Shown: positions 46,790 to 56,376, numbered from the stretch's first letter. The stretch is DNA of 64,000 nucleotides from Phocaeicola vulgatus ATCC 8482 (GCF_000012825.1 NC_009614.1:1860001-1924000), one strand, 5' to 3'. A program made the numbers and translations. Notes: generated from the sequence alone by a model not told the origin.

Positions 46790-47374
46790 TTATAATACTT
46801 CGATTAATTCTACTTCAAAAATCAATGTGCTGTGAGGAGGAATCATTTCTCCTGCCTGTTGTGCTCCATAGGCTAGTTCTGAAGGAATGAAAAGTTTCCA
46901 TTTAGCACCTTCAGTCATCAGTTGGAGTGCTTCCACCCATCCTTTGATTACTTGGTTCACACCAAAGATAGCCGGTTCGCCGCGTTTGATAGAACTGTCA
47001 AACAAAGTCCCATCAATCAAGGTACCTTCATAATGGCATTTTACACGGTCGGTTGCACTCGGTTTTTTTCCGTTACCTTCTGTGATAACTTCGTACTGTA
47101 AGCCGCTGGGAAGTGTCACGACCCCCGGTCTTTTTGCGTTTTCCTCCAAAAATGATTTTCCCTTTTCAATATTCTCTGCATTCAATTTGGTTTCCAGCTC
47201 TTCAAAGTACTTGTTTACGATTTCACGTGCTTCGTTGTGGCTGATAGCCGTTTCTTTTCTATCTAATACGTCTTTGATTGCTTGAGCAAAGTCTTCAACA
47301 TTAATACTTTGAGCACCCATGCTCAATAAATTCTGGCCAATACCAAGGCCGATGGCGTAACTGAATTTATCCAT
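46790..47374 (-). CDS. FKBP-type peptidyl-prolyl isomerase, cytoplasmic
   Basis: 194 residues, no signal peptide. N-terminal helical FkpA-like region (KFSYAIGLGIGQNLLSMG) and a complete FKBP domain (VKCHYEGTLIDGTLFDSSIKR, VIKGWVEALQLMTEGAKW, IPSELAYGAQQAGE). Paralogue of the neighbouring lipoprotein, so tandem duplication with one copy exported is likely. A TACCTTTG promoter box lies 38 bp upstream. Confidence 0.93.
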   Translation of the reverse strand: MDKFSYAIGLGIGQNLLSMGAQSINVEDFAQAIKDVLDRKETAISHNEAREIVNKYFEELETKLNAENIEKGKSFLEENAKRPGVVTLPSGLQYEVITEGNGKKPSATDRVKCHYEGTLIDGTLFDSSIKRGEPAIFGVNQVIKGWVEALQLMTEGAKWKLFIPSELAYGAQQAGEMIPPHSTLIFEVELIEVL

Positions 47375-47411
47375 AACTATTTATTTTATAAGATGTTTTA
47401 TACAAAACGCA

Positions 47412-47419
47412 CAAAGGTA
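47412..47419 (-). promoter_or_regulatory. -7 promoter box of the FKBP operon
   Basis: TACCTTTG on the minus strand, 38 bp from the start codon. Confidence 0.5.
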
Positions 47420-47464
47420 GGTGTTTTATTTGAATGAATCTGTTTTTAACAATTTAATTTTTCT

Positions 47465-47472
47465 TATTTTTG
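47465..47472 (+). promoter_or_regulatory. -7 promoter box of the sirtuin gene
   Basis: TATTTTTG, 30 bp upstream of the chosen start; the -33 element is weak. It excludes the earlier ATG at 47421 as a start. Confidence 0.45.
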
Positions 47473-47501
47473 TGTGTTTAGTTAAAAGAGGAGGACTAGA
47501 A

Positions 47502-48200
47502 ATGAAGAATTTAGTAGTTTTAACAGGTGCTGGAATAAGTGCAGAAAGCGGTATCAGTACATTTCGTGATGCAGGTGGTTTATGGGATCAGTATCCGGTG
47601 GAACAAGTGGCTACTCCGGAAGGGTATGCGGCAAACCCTAAATTGGTGATTGATTTTTATAATGAGCGTCGTAAACAGTTGCTTGCTGTAAAGCCTAACC
47701 GGGGGCATGAACTGGTTTCTGAGATGGAAAAGTTCTTTAATGTGACTGTTATCACTCAAAATATTGATAATTTGCATGAGCGTGCCGGAAGTTCGCATAT
47801 TATTCATTTACATGGCGAACTGACCAAGGTGACATCTAGTTGGCAACCTAATAATCCAGCTTATATTAAAGAATTAAAGCCGGAAGAATATGAGATACAT
47901 TTGGGAGACTTGGCCGGAGACGGTTCCCAGTTTCGTCCGTTCATTGTATGGTTTGGTGAATCTGTTCCTATGATTGAAACTGCAATTGAATATGCTGAAA
48001 CAGCTGATATCTTTTTAATTATAGGAACTTCGCTTAATGTATATCCTGCTGCCGGTTTGTTGAATTATGTGCCTGCCCGCACTCCTGTTTATTTAATAGA
48101 TCCTAAGCAGGTGCCCATTGCATCGGGACGTAAAGTGCATGTAATTCAGAAAGGTGCGTCCGAAGGAATGGAAGAGCTTAAAAAAATATTAGTGGGATAG
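47502..48200 (+). CDS. cobB: NAD-dependent protein deacylase (sirtuin)
   Basis: Sir2-family enzyme removing acyl groups from lysines. Signatures: VVLTGAGISAESGISTFRDAGGLW at the very N-terminus (first 30 residues), VITQNIDNLHERAG, catalytic His in IIHLHGELT, and GTSLNVYPAAGLL. The four zinc-ligand cysteines of most sirtuins are absent in the segment after HLHGELT. I chose ATG 47502 with the GAGGA ribosome site just upstream; 232 residues. Confidence 0.92.
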   Translation: MKNLVVLTGAGISAESGISTFRDAGGLWDQYPVEQVATPEGYAANPKLVIDFYNERRKQLLAVKPNRGHELVSEMEKFFNVTVITQNIDNLHERAGSSHIIHLHGELTKVTSSWQPNNPAYIKELKPEEYEIHLGDLAGDGSQFRPFIVWFGESVPMIETAIEYAETADIFLIIGTSLNVYPAAGLLNYVPARTPVYLIDPKQVPIASGRKVHVIQKGASEGMEELKKILVG

Positions 48201-48231
48201 TTTGCAAGTAAACAATTTCCTTGTATATTTG
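48201..48231 (+). promoter_or_regulatory. Promoter of the rubredoxin gene
   Basis: TTTG (48201-48204), 19-nt spacer, TATATTTG (48224-48231): full consensus. It starts directly after the sirtuin stop codon. Confidence 0.75.
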
Positions 48232-48274
48232 TTATGTATTTAAAGAATATTTAAAACATAAAACAGAGACAATT

Positions 48275-48439
48275 ATGAAAAAGTACGTTTGCACAGTATG
48301 TGGTTGGGTTTATGACCCGGCAGAAGGAGATCCTGAAGGTGGAATCGCTCCGGGAACAGCATTTGAAGATATTCCAGATGATTGGGTTTGCCCTCTTTGC
48401 GGAGTAGGTAAAGATGATTTCGAAGTTCAAGAAGATTGA
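48275..48439 (+). CDS. Rubredoxin
   Basis: 54-residue iron protein with one FeS4 centre: CTVCGW (Cys6, Cys9) and CPLCGVG near the C-terminus, plus [13 protein letters not shown] and DDWVCP. A small electron carrier, often serving rubrerythrin or oxygen-detoxifying systems in anaerobes. The start is ATG 48275; the longer frame begins inside the promoter region. Confidence 0.97.
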   Translation: MKKYVCTVCGWVYDPAEGDPEGGIAPGTAFEDIPDDWVCPLCGVGKDDFEVQED

Positions 48440-48501
48440 TCCTACCTTATAACCGGATATCATATAAAGCGGAGGAATTTCTTTTGTATGATATATCAGA
48501 T

Positions 48502-48538
48502 AGCGCGACTAATTATTATTTAGTTGCGCTTTTTTATT
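48502..48538 (+). terminator. Terminator after rubredoxin
   Basis: 11-bp stem with one wobble pair (48502-48512 with 48520-48530) and a long T run. Confidence 0.75.
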
Positions 48539-48569
48539 TTACATTATTATTAATGGCTTACCTTAAAAA

Positions 48570-50415
48570 AAAGAAGGTGTGTCAAAATGCACACCTTCTG
48601 TTTTTTACGCACAAAGCCCCGACTTTCACAAGCTGGGGCTTTGTTATTACCTAAAGATTTTGTATCTTTAGGTAATAAGAATTTCACTATGACAAAGATA
48701 CATTTTCGTTCTTACAATCCCAACCAAACCGTTCTTTTTCCTCAAAGAATTGATGAGGATATTGCAGAAAACGATCCGGTGCGCATGGTTGACGCCCTGG
48801 TTGAGGGCTTGAATCTTGAAAGTTTCAGAAAGCTGTATAAGGAATGCGGGCGCAGCCCTTACCACCCCAGGATGATGCTCAAGGTCATTCTGTATGCCTA
48901 TATGAACAACATCTACTCCTGCCGGAAAATTGAAAAGCTCCTTCACCGTGACATCCATTATATCTGGCTGGCCGGATATGAGAAACCGGATTTCATCACC
49001 ATCAACCGTTTCCGCAACCGGGTGAAGAATGAAATCAACGAGGTGTTTACCCAAACCGTACTCCTTCTCTCTTCCAAAGGCTTCATCAGCTTGAATGTGG
49101 AATACATTGACGGGACAAAGATTGAGTCCAAAGCCAATAAGTATACTTTCGTCTGGCGGAAAACGGTTGAGCGGAACCGTGAACGCCTGATGAAGAAAAT
49201 ACATATCCTGCTAGGGCAGATAGACAATGTCATCGCCCAGGAGAACTCATCGGAAAGCAATGAGGAGATTGAGTTCACTCCGGCCATGCTGACTGAAATG
49301 GCAGGAGAATTGCGTCAAGCACTCGAACAGGTTCCTGAACCCTCCACGAAAGAGGAAAAGACTGCGTTGAAAAAGAAACGCAAACAGCTGAAGGAGTTGG
49401 AAGAGCACAGGGACAAGCTACAGGAATACGACAACCGTCTGGACACGCTGCAGGACAGGAATTCCTATTCCAAAACGGACAATGACGCTACTTTCATGAG
49501 AATGAAGGAGGATGCCATGCGCAACGGACAGACGAAGCCCGGTTACAACCTTCAAATCGGCACCGAAAATCAGTTCATCACCGATTTTGCACTCTTCCCG
49601 AACCCTACGGATACACTGACCCTGATTCCTTTCCTGCAATCTTTTTCAAACAGGTATGACCGGATGGCCCATACGGTGGTTGCTGATTCCGGCTATGGCT
49701 CCGAAGAGAATTACCGCTTCATGTCCGAAAACGGCATGGAAGCCTACGTAAAGTACAACTACTTCCACATGGAGCAGCGGCCGAGATTCAAACCGGACCC
49801 GTTCAAGGCCGAAAACTTCTACTACAATGAAGAACATGACTTCTGCATCTGCCCTATGGGGCAAAGGATGCGGAGGATAGGCACCAGGAATGTGAAAACC
49901 GCATCCGGATATGTCAACGAAAATGCACGGTACAGAGCTGTCAGGTGTGAAGGCTGTCCCCTGCGATGCCGCTGTTTTAAAGCAAAAGGAAACAGGACGA
50001 TAGAACTGAATCATAGGCTTAGACAATACAAGCGGAGAGCCAAAGAACTGCTCTGCTCTGAGAAAGGACTGAAACACAGAGGGCAGAGATGCATAGAACC
50101 GGAAGCCGTGTTCGGACAAATTAAAAACAATATGAACTACAAACGTTTCCGACATTTTGGAAAGGACAAGGTCTTCATGGACTTTGCCTTCCTAGCCATT
50201 GCCTTCAATATAAAAAAGATGTGTGCAAAACTGACAAAAAAGGGTATGAACTGGCTGATTAGACTGTTTTATGAGCTTACAACTGCTGTTTTTAGATGCT
50301 GGGAACACATAAATCAAAGAAATCTTCAAAAGATCGCAGCTTAAAGAAAGTGAACAGATTTGTATAGTGATGAACAAAAAAAGAGGTGCATCGTGCATTA
50401 CGACACACCTCCTTT
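48570..50415 (+). mobile_element. IS1182-like insertion sequence
   Basis: Ends share AAAGrAGGTGTGTC followed by AATGCAC as inverted repeats (left 48570-48592; right, other strand, from 50415). One long transposase gene. I find no target duplication next to these ends, so the limits may be off by a few bases. Confidence 0.7.
48689..50344 (+). CDS. IS1182-family transposase
   Basis: 551 residues from ATG 48689 (MTKIHFRSYNPNQTVLFPQR). N-terminal DUF772 domain (RMMLKVILYAYMNNIYSCRK), a coiled-coil insertion about residues 180-250, and DDE catalytic region: Asp in VEYIDGTKIESKAN, Asp in VVADSGYGSEEN, Glu in EPEAVFGQIKNN, with a cysteine cluster (CEGCPLRCRC) in between. Uninterrupted, so possibly active. 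Confidence 0.93.
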   Translation: MTKIHFRSYNPNQTVLFPQRIDEDIAENDPVRMVDALVEGLNLESFRKLYKECGRSPYHPRMMLKVILYAYMNNIYSCRKIEKLLHRDIHYIWLAGYEKPDFITINRFRNRVKNEINEVFTQTVLLLSSKGFISLNVEYIDGTKIESKANKYTFVWRKTVERNRERLMKKIHILLGQIDNVIAQENSSESNEEIEFTPAMLTEMAGELRQALEQVPEPSTKEEKTALKKKRKQLKELEEHRDKLQEYDNRLDTLQDRNSYSKTDNDATFMRMKEDAMRNGQTKPGYNLQIGTENQFITDFALFPNPTDTLTLIPFLQSFSNRYDRMAHTVVADSGYGSEENYRFMSENGMEAYVKYNYFHMEQRPRFKPDPFKAENFYYNEEHDFCICPMGQRMRRIGTRNVKTASGYVNENARYRAVRCEGCPLRCRCFKAKGNRTIELNHRLRQYKRRAKELLCSEKGLKHRGQRCIEPEAVFGQIKNNMNYKRFRHFGKDKVFMDFAFLAIAFNIKKMCAKLTKKGMNWLIRLFYELTTAVFRCWEHINQRNLQKIAA

Positions 50416-50436
50416 ATGGTATAAAAAAGAATGTTC

Positions 50437-52572
50437 TTATTTCTTTTCTTGCTTTTCAGGACGAGGCAGTAATACTTTGTGAGAGAGCTTGAATTTACCT
50501 GTTTTGGGATCAATATCAAGTAACTTCACTTCTATTTCATCCCCTTCTTTTAAACCGGCCTCTTCTATTGTTTCAAGACGTTTCCAGTCAATTTCAGAGA
50601 TGTGTAACAATCCGTCTTTACCAGGCAAGAATTCTACGAACACGCCATATGGCATTACTGAACGGACTTTACCTACATAGACTTCACCGACTTCGGGAAC
50701 GGCAACGATACCCTTGATAATGCGCATAGCATCGTCAATACATTTCTTGTTTGTTCCCGCAATCTCAATGCGACCTACTCCATCAGTTTCTTCAATCGTG
50801 ATGGTTGCTCCGGTTTCTTCCTGCATACCTTGGATAATCTTTCCGCCCGGACCGATGATAGCCCCAATGAACTCTTTAGGAATAGTCATCGTTTCAATAC
50901 GAGGAGCATGCGGTTTCAAATCTTTACGAGGTTCGGCTATACATTCGGTTAACTTGTTAAGAATATGTTCGCGACCTTCTTTTGCTTGCAGTAACGCTTT
51001 TTCCAAGATTTCGAATGACAGACCATCTACCTTGATGTCCATCTGTGTAGCAGTGATACCATCACGAGTACCTGTAACCTTGAAGTCCATATCACCCAAG
51101 TGATCCTCATCTCCAAGAATATCAGACAATACGGCATATTTTTCTTCACCTGCATTCTTAATCAAGCCCATGGCAATACCTGAAACTGGTTTTTTCATGG
51201 CAACACCGGCATCCATTAATGCAAGCGTTCCTGCACAGACAGTAGCCATTGAAGAAGAACCATTTGATTCCATGATATCAGATACTACACGTACTGTGTA
51301 TGGGTAGCCTGCAGGAATTTGTCCTTTCAAAGCACGCCATGCCAAGTGCCCGTGACCGATTTCACGACGACCTACACCACGTTGTGCTTTTGCTTCACCG
51401 GTAGAATAAGGGGGGAAGTTGTAGTGTAACAAGAATCGTTCTCTGTGTTGATCCAGAACATCGTCTACGATTTTCTCATCTAGCTTGGTGCCTAATGTGA
51501 CAGAAGTTAAAGACTGAGTTTCACCACGGGTGAAAATGGCAGAACCGTGAGGGCCGGGCAGATAACCTACTTCGCACCAGATAGGGCGAATTTCAGTTGT
51601 CTTACGTCCGTCCAGACGCTTGCCTTCATCAAGAATACAACGACGCATGGCTTCCTTTTCCACATCGTGGTAGTAACGGTCGATTAATGCACCTTTTTCT
51701 TCCAGTTCTTCTTCTGTATATTGAGTTTTGAATTCATCGCGGATGGCATCAAAAGCATCTTGACGTTCATGCTTGTTTCTGTTTCCTGAAGCAGCGATGG
51801 CGTATGCTTTATCATAACAAGCTTCGCGTACAGCTTTGCGTAAATCTTCATCGTTTTCTTCGTGGCAGTATTCACGTTTTACTGTAGAACCGACTTCTTC
51901 CATCAGTTCCATCTGCGCTTTACAATGAACTTTGATTGCTTCGTGAGCAGCCTTCATGGCAGCCAGCAAGTCTTGTTCGCTGACTTCCTGCATTTCGCCT
52001 TCTACCATCATGATGTTGTCATATGTGGCTGCAACCATCAGATCCATATCAGCTTTCTCAAGTTGTTCGAAAGTGGGGTTGATAACGAACTGGCCATCGA
52101 TACGTGCTACGCGTACTTCAGAAATCGGTCCGCCGAAAGGAATGTCGGAAACGGCTAATGCTGCTGAAGCGGCCAATCCTGCCAATGCATCAGGCATATC
52201 TATTCCATCAGCTGAGAAAAGAACAATGTTTACGTAAACCTCTGCATGGAAATTATCGGGGAATAAAGGACGCAATGCGCGGTCTACCAGTCGGCAAGTC
52301 AGGATTTCATAATCTGAAGCTTTGCCTTCTCTTTTGGTAAAGCCACCGGGAAAACGTCCGAATGCTGAATATTTTTCTTTGTACTCTACCTGAAGGGGCA
52401 TAAAATCTGTACCGGGAACTGCATCTTTTGCTGCACAAACAGTAGCTAGCAACATGGTGTTACCCATGCGGAGCATTACAGAACCGTCTGCCTGTTTAGC
52501 CAGCTTTCCCGTTTCGAGTGTGATGGTTCTACCATCAGGAAGCTCGATCGTCTTAACAATTGGATTGATCAT
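50437..52572 (-). CDS. pnp: Polyribonucleotide nucleotidyltransferase
   Basis: Phosphorolytic 3'-5' exoribonuclease of mRNA decay. 711 residues: two RNase PH domains (for example [19 protein letters not shown] and [16 protein letters not shown] with [15 protein letters not shown]), then KH ([20 protein letters not shown]) and S1 ([20 protein letters not shown]) domains. I chose ATG 52572 ([15 protein letters not shown]); the frame back to 52623 has no family match and overlaps the promoter. Confidence 0.96.
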   Translation of the reverse strand: MINPIVKTIELPDGRTITLETGKLAKQADGSVMLRMGNTMLLATVCAAKDAVPGTDFMPLQVEYKEKYSAFGRFPGGFTKREGKASDYEILTCRLVDRALRPLFPDNFHAEVYVNIVLFSADGIDMPDALAGLAASAALAVSDIPFGGPISEVRVARIDGQFVINPTFEQLEKADMDLMVAATYDNIMMVEGEMQEVSEQDLLAAMKAAHEAIKVHCKAQMELMEEVGSTVKREYCHEENDEDLRKAVREACYDKAYAIAASGNRNKHERQDAFDAIRDEFKTQYTEEELEEKGALIDRYYHDVEKEAMRRCILDEGKRLDGRKTTEIRPIWCEVGYLPGPHGSAIFTRGETQSLTSVTLGTKLDEKIVDDVLDQHRERFLLHYNFPPYSTGEAKAQRGVGRREIGHGHLAWRALKGQIPAGYPYTVRVVSDIMESNGSSSMATVCAGTLALMDAGVAMKKPVSGIAMGLIKNAGEEKYAVLSDILGDEDHLGDMDFKVTGTRDGITATQMDIKVDGLSFEILEKALLQAKEGREHILNKLTECIAEPRKDLKPHAPRIETMTIPKEFIGAIIGPGGKIIQGMQEETGATITIEETDGVGRIEIAGTNKKCIDDAMRIIKGIVAVPEVGEVYVGKVRSVMPYGVFVEFLPGKDGLLHISEIDWKRLETIEEAGLKEGDEIEVKLLDIDPKTGKFKLSHKVLLPRPEKQEKK

Positions 52573-52610
52573 AAAAAATGTTTTAATATATTTTTCGTCT
52601 AAAATTCGTG

Positions 52611-52618
52611 CAAAGATA
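52611..52618 (-). promoter_or_regulatory. -7 promoter box of pnp
   Basis: TATCTTTG on the minus strand, 39 bp before the start codon. The -33 is not clear. Confidence 0.5.
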
Positions 52619-52712
52619 GGCATTTATTCTTCTAATTTGGTGAGAATGAGATAAAAAGTTACTATGATTACTGTTTTTTTTCATTTTAATGTGTAAGAAG
52701 GTGGATAAATGC

Positions 52713-52742
52713 TTTGACAAACCACGAAAAGACGTATCTTTG
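52713..52742 (+). promoter_or_regulatory. Promoter of the thioredoxin-fold lipoprotein gene
   Basis: TTTG (52713-52716), 18-nt spacer, TATCTTTG (52735-52742). Confidence 0.7.
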
Positions 52743-52787
52743 CATCCAAAATTATTAAGAGAACACACATTTATATTAATTTTAGCG

Positions 52788-53936
52788 ATGAAAAAGAATG
52801 TATATTTTTTGCTCGCACTTCTGTTGATAGGGTTGAGCGCCTGCGATAATGCACCGAAGTTCAAAGTTCAAGGTGAAATTAATGGTGCTGAAGATAAGAT
52901 GCTTTATTTGGAAGCGTCGGGATTGGATGGCATAGTAGCGCTTGATTCGGCAAAATTGGGCAGTAGCGGAAGTTTTAGTTTTGCACAGAAGCGCCCGGAA
53001 TCTCCTGAATTCTATCGTTTGCGTTTAGATAATAAAGTGATAAACTTTGCTGTAGACTCTACGGAAACAGTATCAGTTAAGGCTGAGATAAATGATTTTG
53101 CGACTGCCTATCGTATTGAAGGTTCGGAAAACAATTTGAAAATTAAGGAATTGGTGTTGTTGCAAGCTGATTTGCAGAAGAATGTGGACAAACTCGGTCA
53201 GAACCGTAATATCCCTGCGGGCATCGCACAAGACAGCCTTTTGGCTATGGTAAACAATTACAAGAATAAAGTGAAACGAGAATATATTTTTGCGGCTCCA
53301 AATATGCCATATGCTTATTTCGCTTTATTCCAGTCGTTGAATGGGTATATGATTTTTGATCCTTTGACAAATAAGGAGGATGTGAAGTGTTTCGCTGCGG
53401 TGGCTACGAGTCTGAATAATGCTTATCCACATGCCGACCGTTCACGCAACTTGTACAATATGGTTATAAAAGGAATGAAGAATACCCGTACTCCCCGTCA
53501 GCAGACCATGGAAATTCCTGAAGATAAAATCAAGGAAGCCAGCATTATTGATATTCAGCTGAAAGACTTGAAAGGCAATACACGCAGTCTGACCGATTTG
53601 AAGGGTAAAGTGGTGCTGATCGATTTTACTGTATATAACAATGCAATGTCTGCTGCACATAATTTGGCGTTACGTGAACTTTATAATAAGTATGCTTCTC
53701 AAGGGTTCGAGATTTACCAGATTTCACTGGATGGTGATGAACACTTTTGGAAAACATCTGCAGATAATCTGCCTTGGGTCTGTGTACGTGACGCTAATGG
53801 CGCTTATTCTTCATACATTTCATTATATAATGTAACTAATCTGCCTTCGGTATTTTTGGTAAATCGTAATAATGAATTAAGTGCCCGTGGTGAGAATATT
53901 AAAGATTTGGATGAAGCCATTAAAAAACTCTTGTAA
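52788..53936 (+). CDS. TlpA/AhpC-like thioredoxin-fold lipoprotein without CxxC
   Basis: 382 residues. Lipoprotein signal (FLLALLLIGLSACDNAP, Cys at about 19), a DUF4369-like N-terminal domain (FKVQGEINGAEDKMLYLEAS), and a C-terminal thioredoxin fold from about 240 (LKDLKGNTRSLTDLKGKVVLIDF). Where family members have WCxxC this one reads TVYNNAMSAAHN, so it cannot be a thiol oxidoreductase of the usual kind. The late part (GFEIYQISLDGD, LPSVFLVNRN) is well conserved. Start at ATG 52788. Confidence 0.88.
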   Translation: MKKNVYFLLALLLIGLSACDNAPKFKVQGEINGAEDKMLYLEASGLDGIVALDSAKLGSSGSFSFAQKRPESPEFYRLRLDNKVINFAVDSTETVSVKAEINDFATAYRIEGSENNLKIKELVLLQADLQKNVDKLGQNRNIPAGIAQDSLLAMVNNYKNKVKREYIFAAPNMPYAYFALFQSLNGYMIFDPLTNKEDVKCFAAVATSLNNAYPHADRSRNLYNMVIKGMKNTRTPRQQTMEIPEDKIKEASIIDIQLKDLKGNTRSLTDLKGKVVLIDFTVYNNAMSAAHNLALRELYNKYASQGFEIYQISLDGDEHFWKTSADNLPWVCVRDANGAYSSYISLYNVTNLPSVFLVNRNNELSARGENIKDLDEAIKKLL

Positions 53937-53990
53937 AAAGCTAATTATGAGTTGAATTTGTTTAAACATGTTACATAGCATCCTTATAAA

Positions 53991-54022
53991 CTTGACTCGT
54001 ATTAGATAAAAGTCTATCTTTG
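53991..54022 (+). promoter_or_regulatory. Promoter of greA
   Basis: CTTG (53991-53994), 20-nt spacer, TATCTTTG (54015-54022). Predicted start near 54029, about 108 nt before the greA ATG. Confidence 0.65.
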
Positions 54023-54046
54023 CAAGACTTGAAATACCAAAGAGGG

Positions 54047-54082
54047 TTCCGACATTTCCATGTCGGAATTCTTTTTGTTTTT
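54047..54082 (+). terminator. Terminator-like hairpin inside the greA leader
   Basis: Perfect 8-bp stem ttccgaca/tgtcggaa (54047-54054 with 54061-54068), 6-nt loop, followed by a T-rich tail to 54082. It lies between the promoter and greA, so early termination would give a transcript of about 50 nt. Confidence 0.7.
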
Positions 54083-54136
54083 ATAGGCATAACTGGAACA
54101 ATGAATAATTATATAATTTAAAAGGAGGAAAACATT

Positions 54137-54601
54137 ATGGCTTATATGTCAGAAGAAGGTTACAAGCAACTGATTGAGGAACTGAAATATCTGGAATCAG
54201 TAGAACGTCCTAAAATTGTGTCGGCTATTGCCGAAGCGCGTGATAAGGGAGACTTGTCAGAAAATGCCGAATATGATGCTGCCAAAGAGGCGCAAGGTCT
54301 ATTGGAGATGAAGATCAGCCAGCTGAAATCAACTATTGGTGATGCTAAAATTATTGATACTTCAAAAATGAATGCAGATACAGTGCAAATTTTGACGAAA
54401 GTAGAATTGAAGAATGCCAAGACCGGAATGAAGATGGTTTATACTATCGTAGCCGAAAGCGAAGCGAATTTAAAATTGGGCAAGATTTCGGTAAACACTC
54501 CGATAGCACAGGGTTTGTTAGGAAAAAAAGTGGGTGATGTGGCTGAAATCACTATTCCGCAGGGTAAAATCAGCTTAGAAGTTGTGAATATTTCATTTTA
54601 A
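54137..54601 (+). CDS. greA: Transcription elongation factor GreA
   Basis: Rescues backtracked RNA polymerase by stimulating transcript cleavage. 154 residues; N-terminal coiled coil with the acidic tip sequence SENAEYDAAKEAQ (about residues 34-46) and C-terminal FKBP-like domain with SPIARALLGK-like NTPIAQGLLGKKVGD. Preceded by an AAAGGAGG ribosome-binding site and by a leader carrying a terminator-like hairpin. Confidence 0.97.
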   Translation: MAYMSEEGYKQLIEELKYLESVERPKIVSAIAEARDKGDLSENAEYDAAKEAQGLLEMKISQLKSTIGDAKIIDTSKMNADTVQILTKVELKNAKTGMKMVYTIVAESEANLKLGKISVNTPIAQGLLGKKVGDVAEITIPQGKISLEVVNISF

Positions 54602-54606
54602 TATAT

Positions 54607-54640
54607 AAGGCAGGTCCGCTATGCGGGGCTGCCTTATTTA
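54607..54640 (+). terminator. Terminator after greA
   Basis: Stem with outer arms aaggcag/ctgcctt (54607-54613 with 54629-54635) and a G/C-rich inner part, then ATTTAAT. The HIT gene starts 13 bp further, so termination may be partial. Confidence 0.5.
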
Positions 54641-54652
54641 ATACTTATAGAT

Positions 54653-55060
54653 ATGGCAACAATATTTAGTAGAATTATTGCAGGTGAGATTCCTAGCTAT
54701 AAAGTGGCTGAAAATGACCAGTTCTATGCTTTTCTGGATATCAATCCGTTAGCCAAAGGGCATACGTTGGTTGTTCCGAAATGTGAGGTGGACTATATCT
54801 TTGATTTGGAGGATAATGAACTGGCTGCTATGCATGTTTTTGCAAAGAGTGTGGCGCTTGCCATTCAAAAGGTTTTTCCGTGCAAGAAAGTAGGTGAGGC
54901 AGTAATCGGATTAGAGGTTCCTCATGCACATATTCATCTGATTCCTATTCAGAAAGAGTCGGATATGATTTTTTCTAATCCGAAGTTGAAACTGACAAAT
55001 GAAGAATTTGTGGAGGTGGCAACAGCAATCAATCAAGCCTGGGAAGGTGGTGACAAGTAA
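54653..55060 (+). CDS. HIT-family nucleotide-binding protein
   Basis: 135-residue histidine triad protein, HinT type: MATIFSRIIAGEIPSYKVAE, FLDINPLAKGHTLVVPK, and the triad HAHIHLIPI (about residues 94-102). Hydrolase of adenosine phosphoramidates in known members; the natural substrate is unclear. Close behind greA. Confidence 0.95.
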   Translation: MATIFSRIIAGEIPSYKVAENDQFYAFLDINPLAKGHTLVVPKCEVDYIFDLEDNELAAMHVFAKSVALAIQKVFPCKKVGEAVIGLEVPHAHIHLIPIQKESDMIFSNPKLKLTNEEFVEVATAINQAWEGGDK

Positions 55061-55083
55061 TCTTTTTCTTTCTTAGTAAATAT

Positions 55084-55124
55084 AAAGAGCGGGAAACGGA
55101 TATTCTGTTTCCCGCTTTCTTTTA
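55084..55124. terminator. Bidirectional terminator between HIT gene and manC
   Basis: Perfect 10-bp stem agcgggaaac/gtttcccgct (55088-55097 with 55107-55116) with T-rich tail on the plus strand and A-run giving a T tail on the minus strand. Confidence 0.75.
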
Positions 55125-55148
55125 TGATTAAACTCCGGTTACCTGTTT

Positions 55149-56192
55149 TTATACAAACTGATCTCCTAGTTTGATTTGTACGTCATTTACGAATTTTCGG
55201 ATAGCGCTTTCGTCATCTTTTTTGCATATGAGTAATACATTGTCTCTTGCGGCTACTAAATAACCTTCTAGATCCTGTATTACGGCTAATTTCCCTTCTG
55301 GCACTACTATTACATTATTATAGCTGTTATATAATAAGGAGTTTCCGTTTACTACGACGTTACCTTCTTGGTCCTTGGATGATATATCATACAAGGAGTC
55401 CCATGTACCTAAATCTGCCCATCCGAAGTCGCACAATTGGACGAAAACATTGTTGGCTTTCTCCATGATTCCATAGTCAATGGAGATATTGGGACAGGAG
55501 GCAAAATCTTCTTCTCCGTTAGTCAGTTTGGTACAAACTTCGGGCATAATCTCATTGAAGGCTTTTAAAATTGTATTGATATTCCATAAGAATATTCCTG
55601 AGTTCCAATAGAATTCTCCACTTTCTACGAATACTTTGGCAAATTCCAATTGGGGCTTTTCAATGAATGTTTTTACTTTAAAGAATTCTCCTTGTTTTTC
55701 TTCCTCAATCTGAATATAGCCATAGCCGGTTTCCGGTCTGTTAGGTTTGATACCTAATGTTAGTAATTGAGGAGAGTTTGAAACAAATTCCAGACCTTTC
55801 AAAATTGCAGCTTTGAACTCATCTTCTTTTAAAATCAGGTGGTCGGACGGTGCGACAATGACATTGGCATTTGGATTGAGTTTTTTTATATGATAGGAAG
55901 CCCAAGCTATACATGGAGCAGTGTTTCTGCGGGTGGGTTCCAATAAAATTTGTGATTTGTCCAATTCTGGGAGTTGTTCTTGGATCAGTTCTTTATACAA
56001 TACATTGGTTGTAATAAAAATGTTTTCTATAGGGACTATTTTTTTATAACGATCAAACGTTTGCTGTATTAGAGAACGTCCGGTCCCGAAGAAATCAAGG
56101 AATTGTTTAGGAAGGTTTTTGCGGCTATATGGCCAGAACCGACTACCTATACCTCCCCCCATGATGACACAATAATTATTGCTGTTTGTCAT
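55149..56192 (-). CDS. manC: Mannose-1-phosphate guanylyltransferase
   Basis: Makes GDP-mannose from mannose-1-phosphate and GTP for surface glycans and fucose synthesis. 347 residues. Nucleotidyltransferase motif VIMGGGIGSRFWPYSRKNLPK at the N-terminus, EPTRRNTAPCIAWAS, VAPSDHLI, FVESGEFYWNSGIFLW and the FGWADLGTWDSLY motif of the GMP type. No isomerase (cupin) domain is fused. Start at ATG 56192; a longer open frame runs back to 56492 across tRNA-Leu and is not credible. Confidence 0.94.
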   Translation of the reverse strand: MTNSNNYCVIMGGGIGSRFWPYSRKNLPKQFLDFFGTGRSLIQQTFDRYKKIVPIENIFITTNVLYKELIQEQLPELDKSQILLEPTRRNTAPCIAWASYHIKKLNPNANVIVAPSDHLILKEDEFKAAILKGLEFVSNSPQLLTLGIKPNRPETGYGYIQIEEEKQGEFFKVKTFIEKPQLEFAKVFVESGEFYWNSGIFLWNINTILKAFNEIMPEVCTKLTNGEEDFASCPNISIDYGIMEKANNVFVQLCDFGWADLGTWDSLYDISSKDQEGNVVVNGNSLLYNSYNNVIVVPEGKLAVIQDLEGYLVAARDNVLLICKKDDESAIRKFVNDVQIKLGDQFV

Positions 56193-56376
56193 GATATAAA
56201 ATCGTTTTAAAGTTTCCGCTAATATAGGGCTTATTTTTAGAAAACCATTGTCCGTTATCCCATAAATCGTAGTATATTTATCTTTTTTTGAAAAAAAATG
56301 CCGAAAAGTTTGTAGGTATGAAAAAAAGTCGTACCTTTGCAACCGCAATCGAGAAACAAACAATGTTTCAAGAGAT

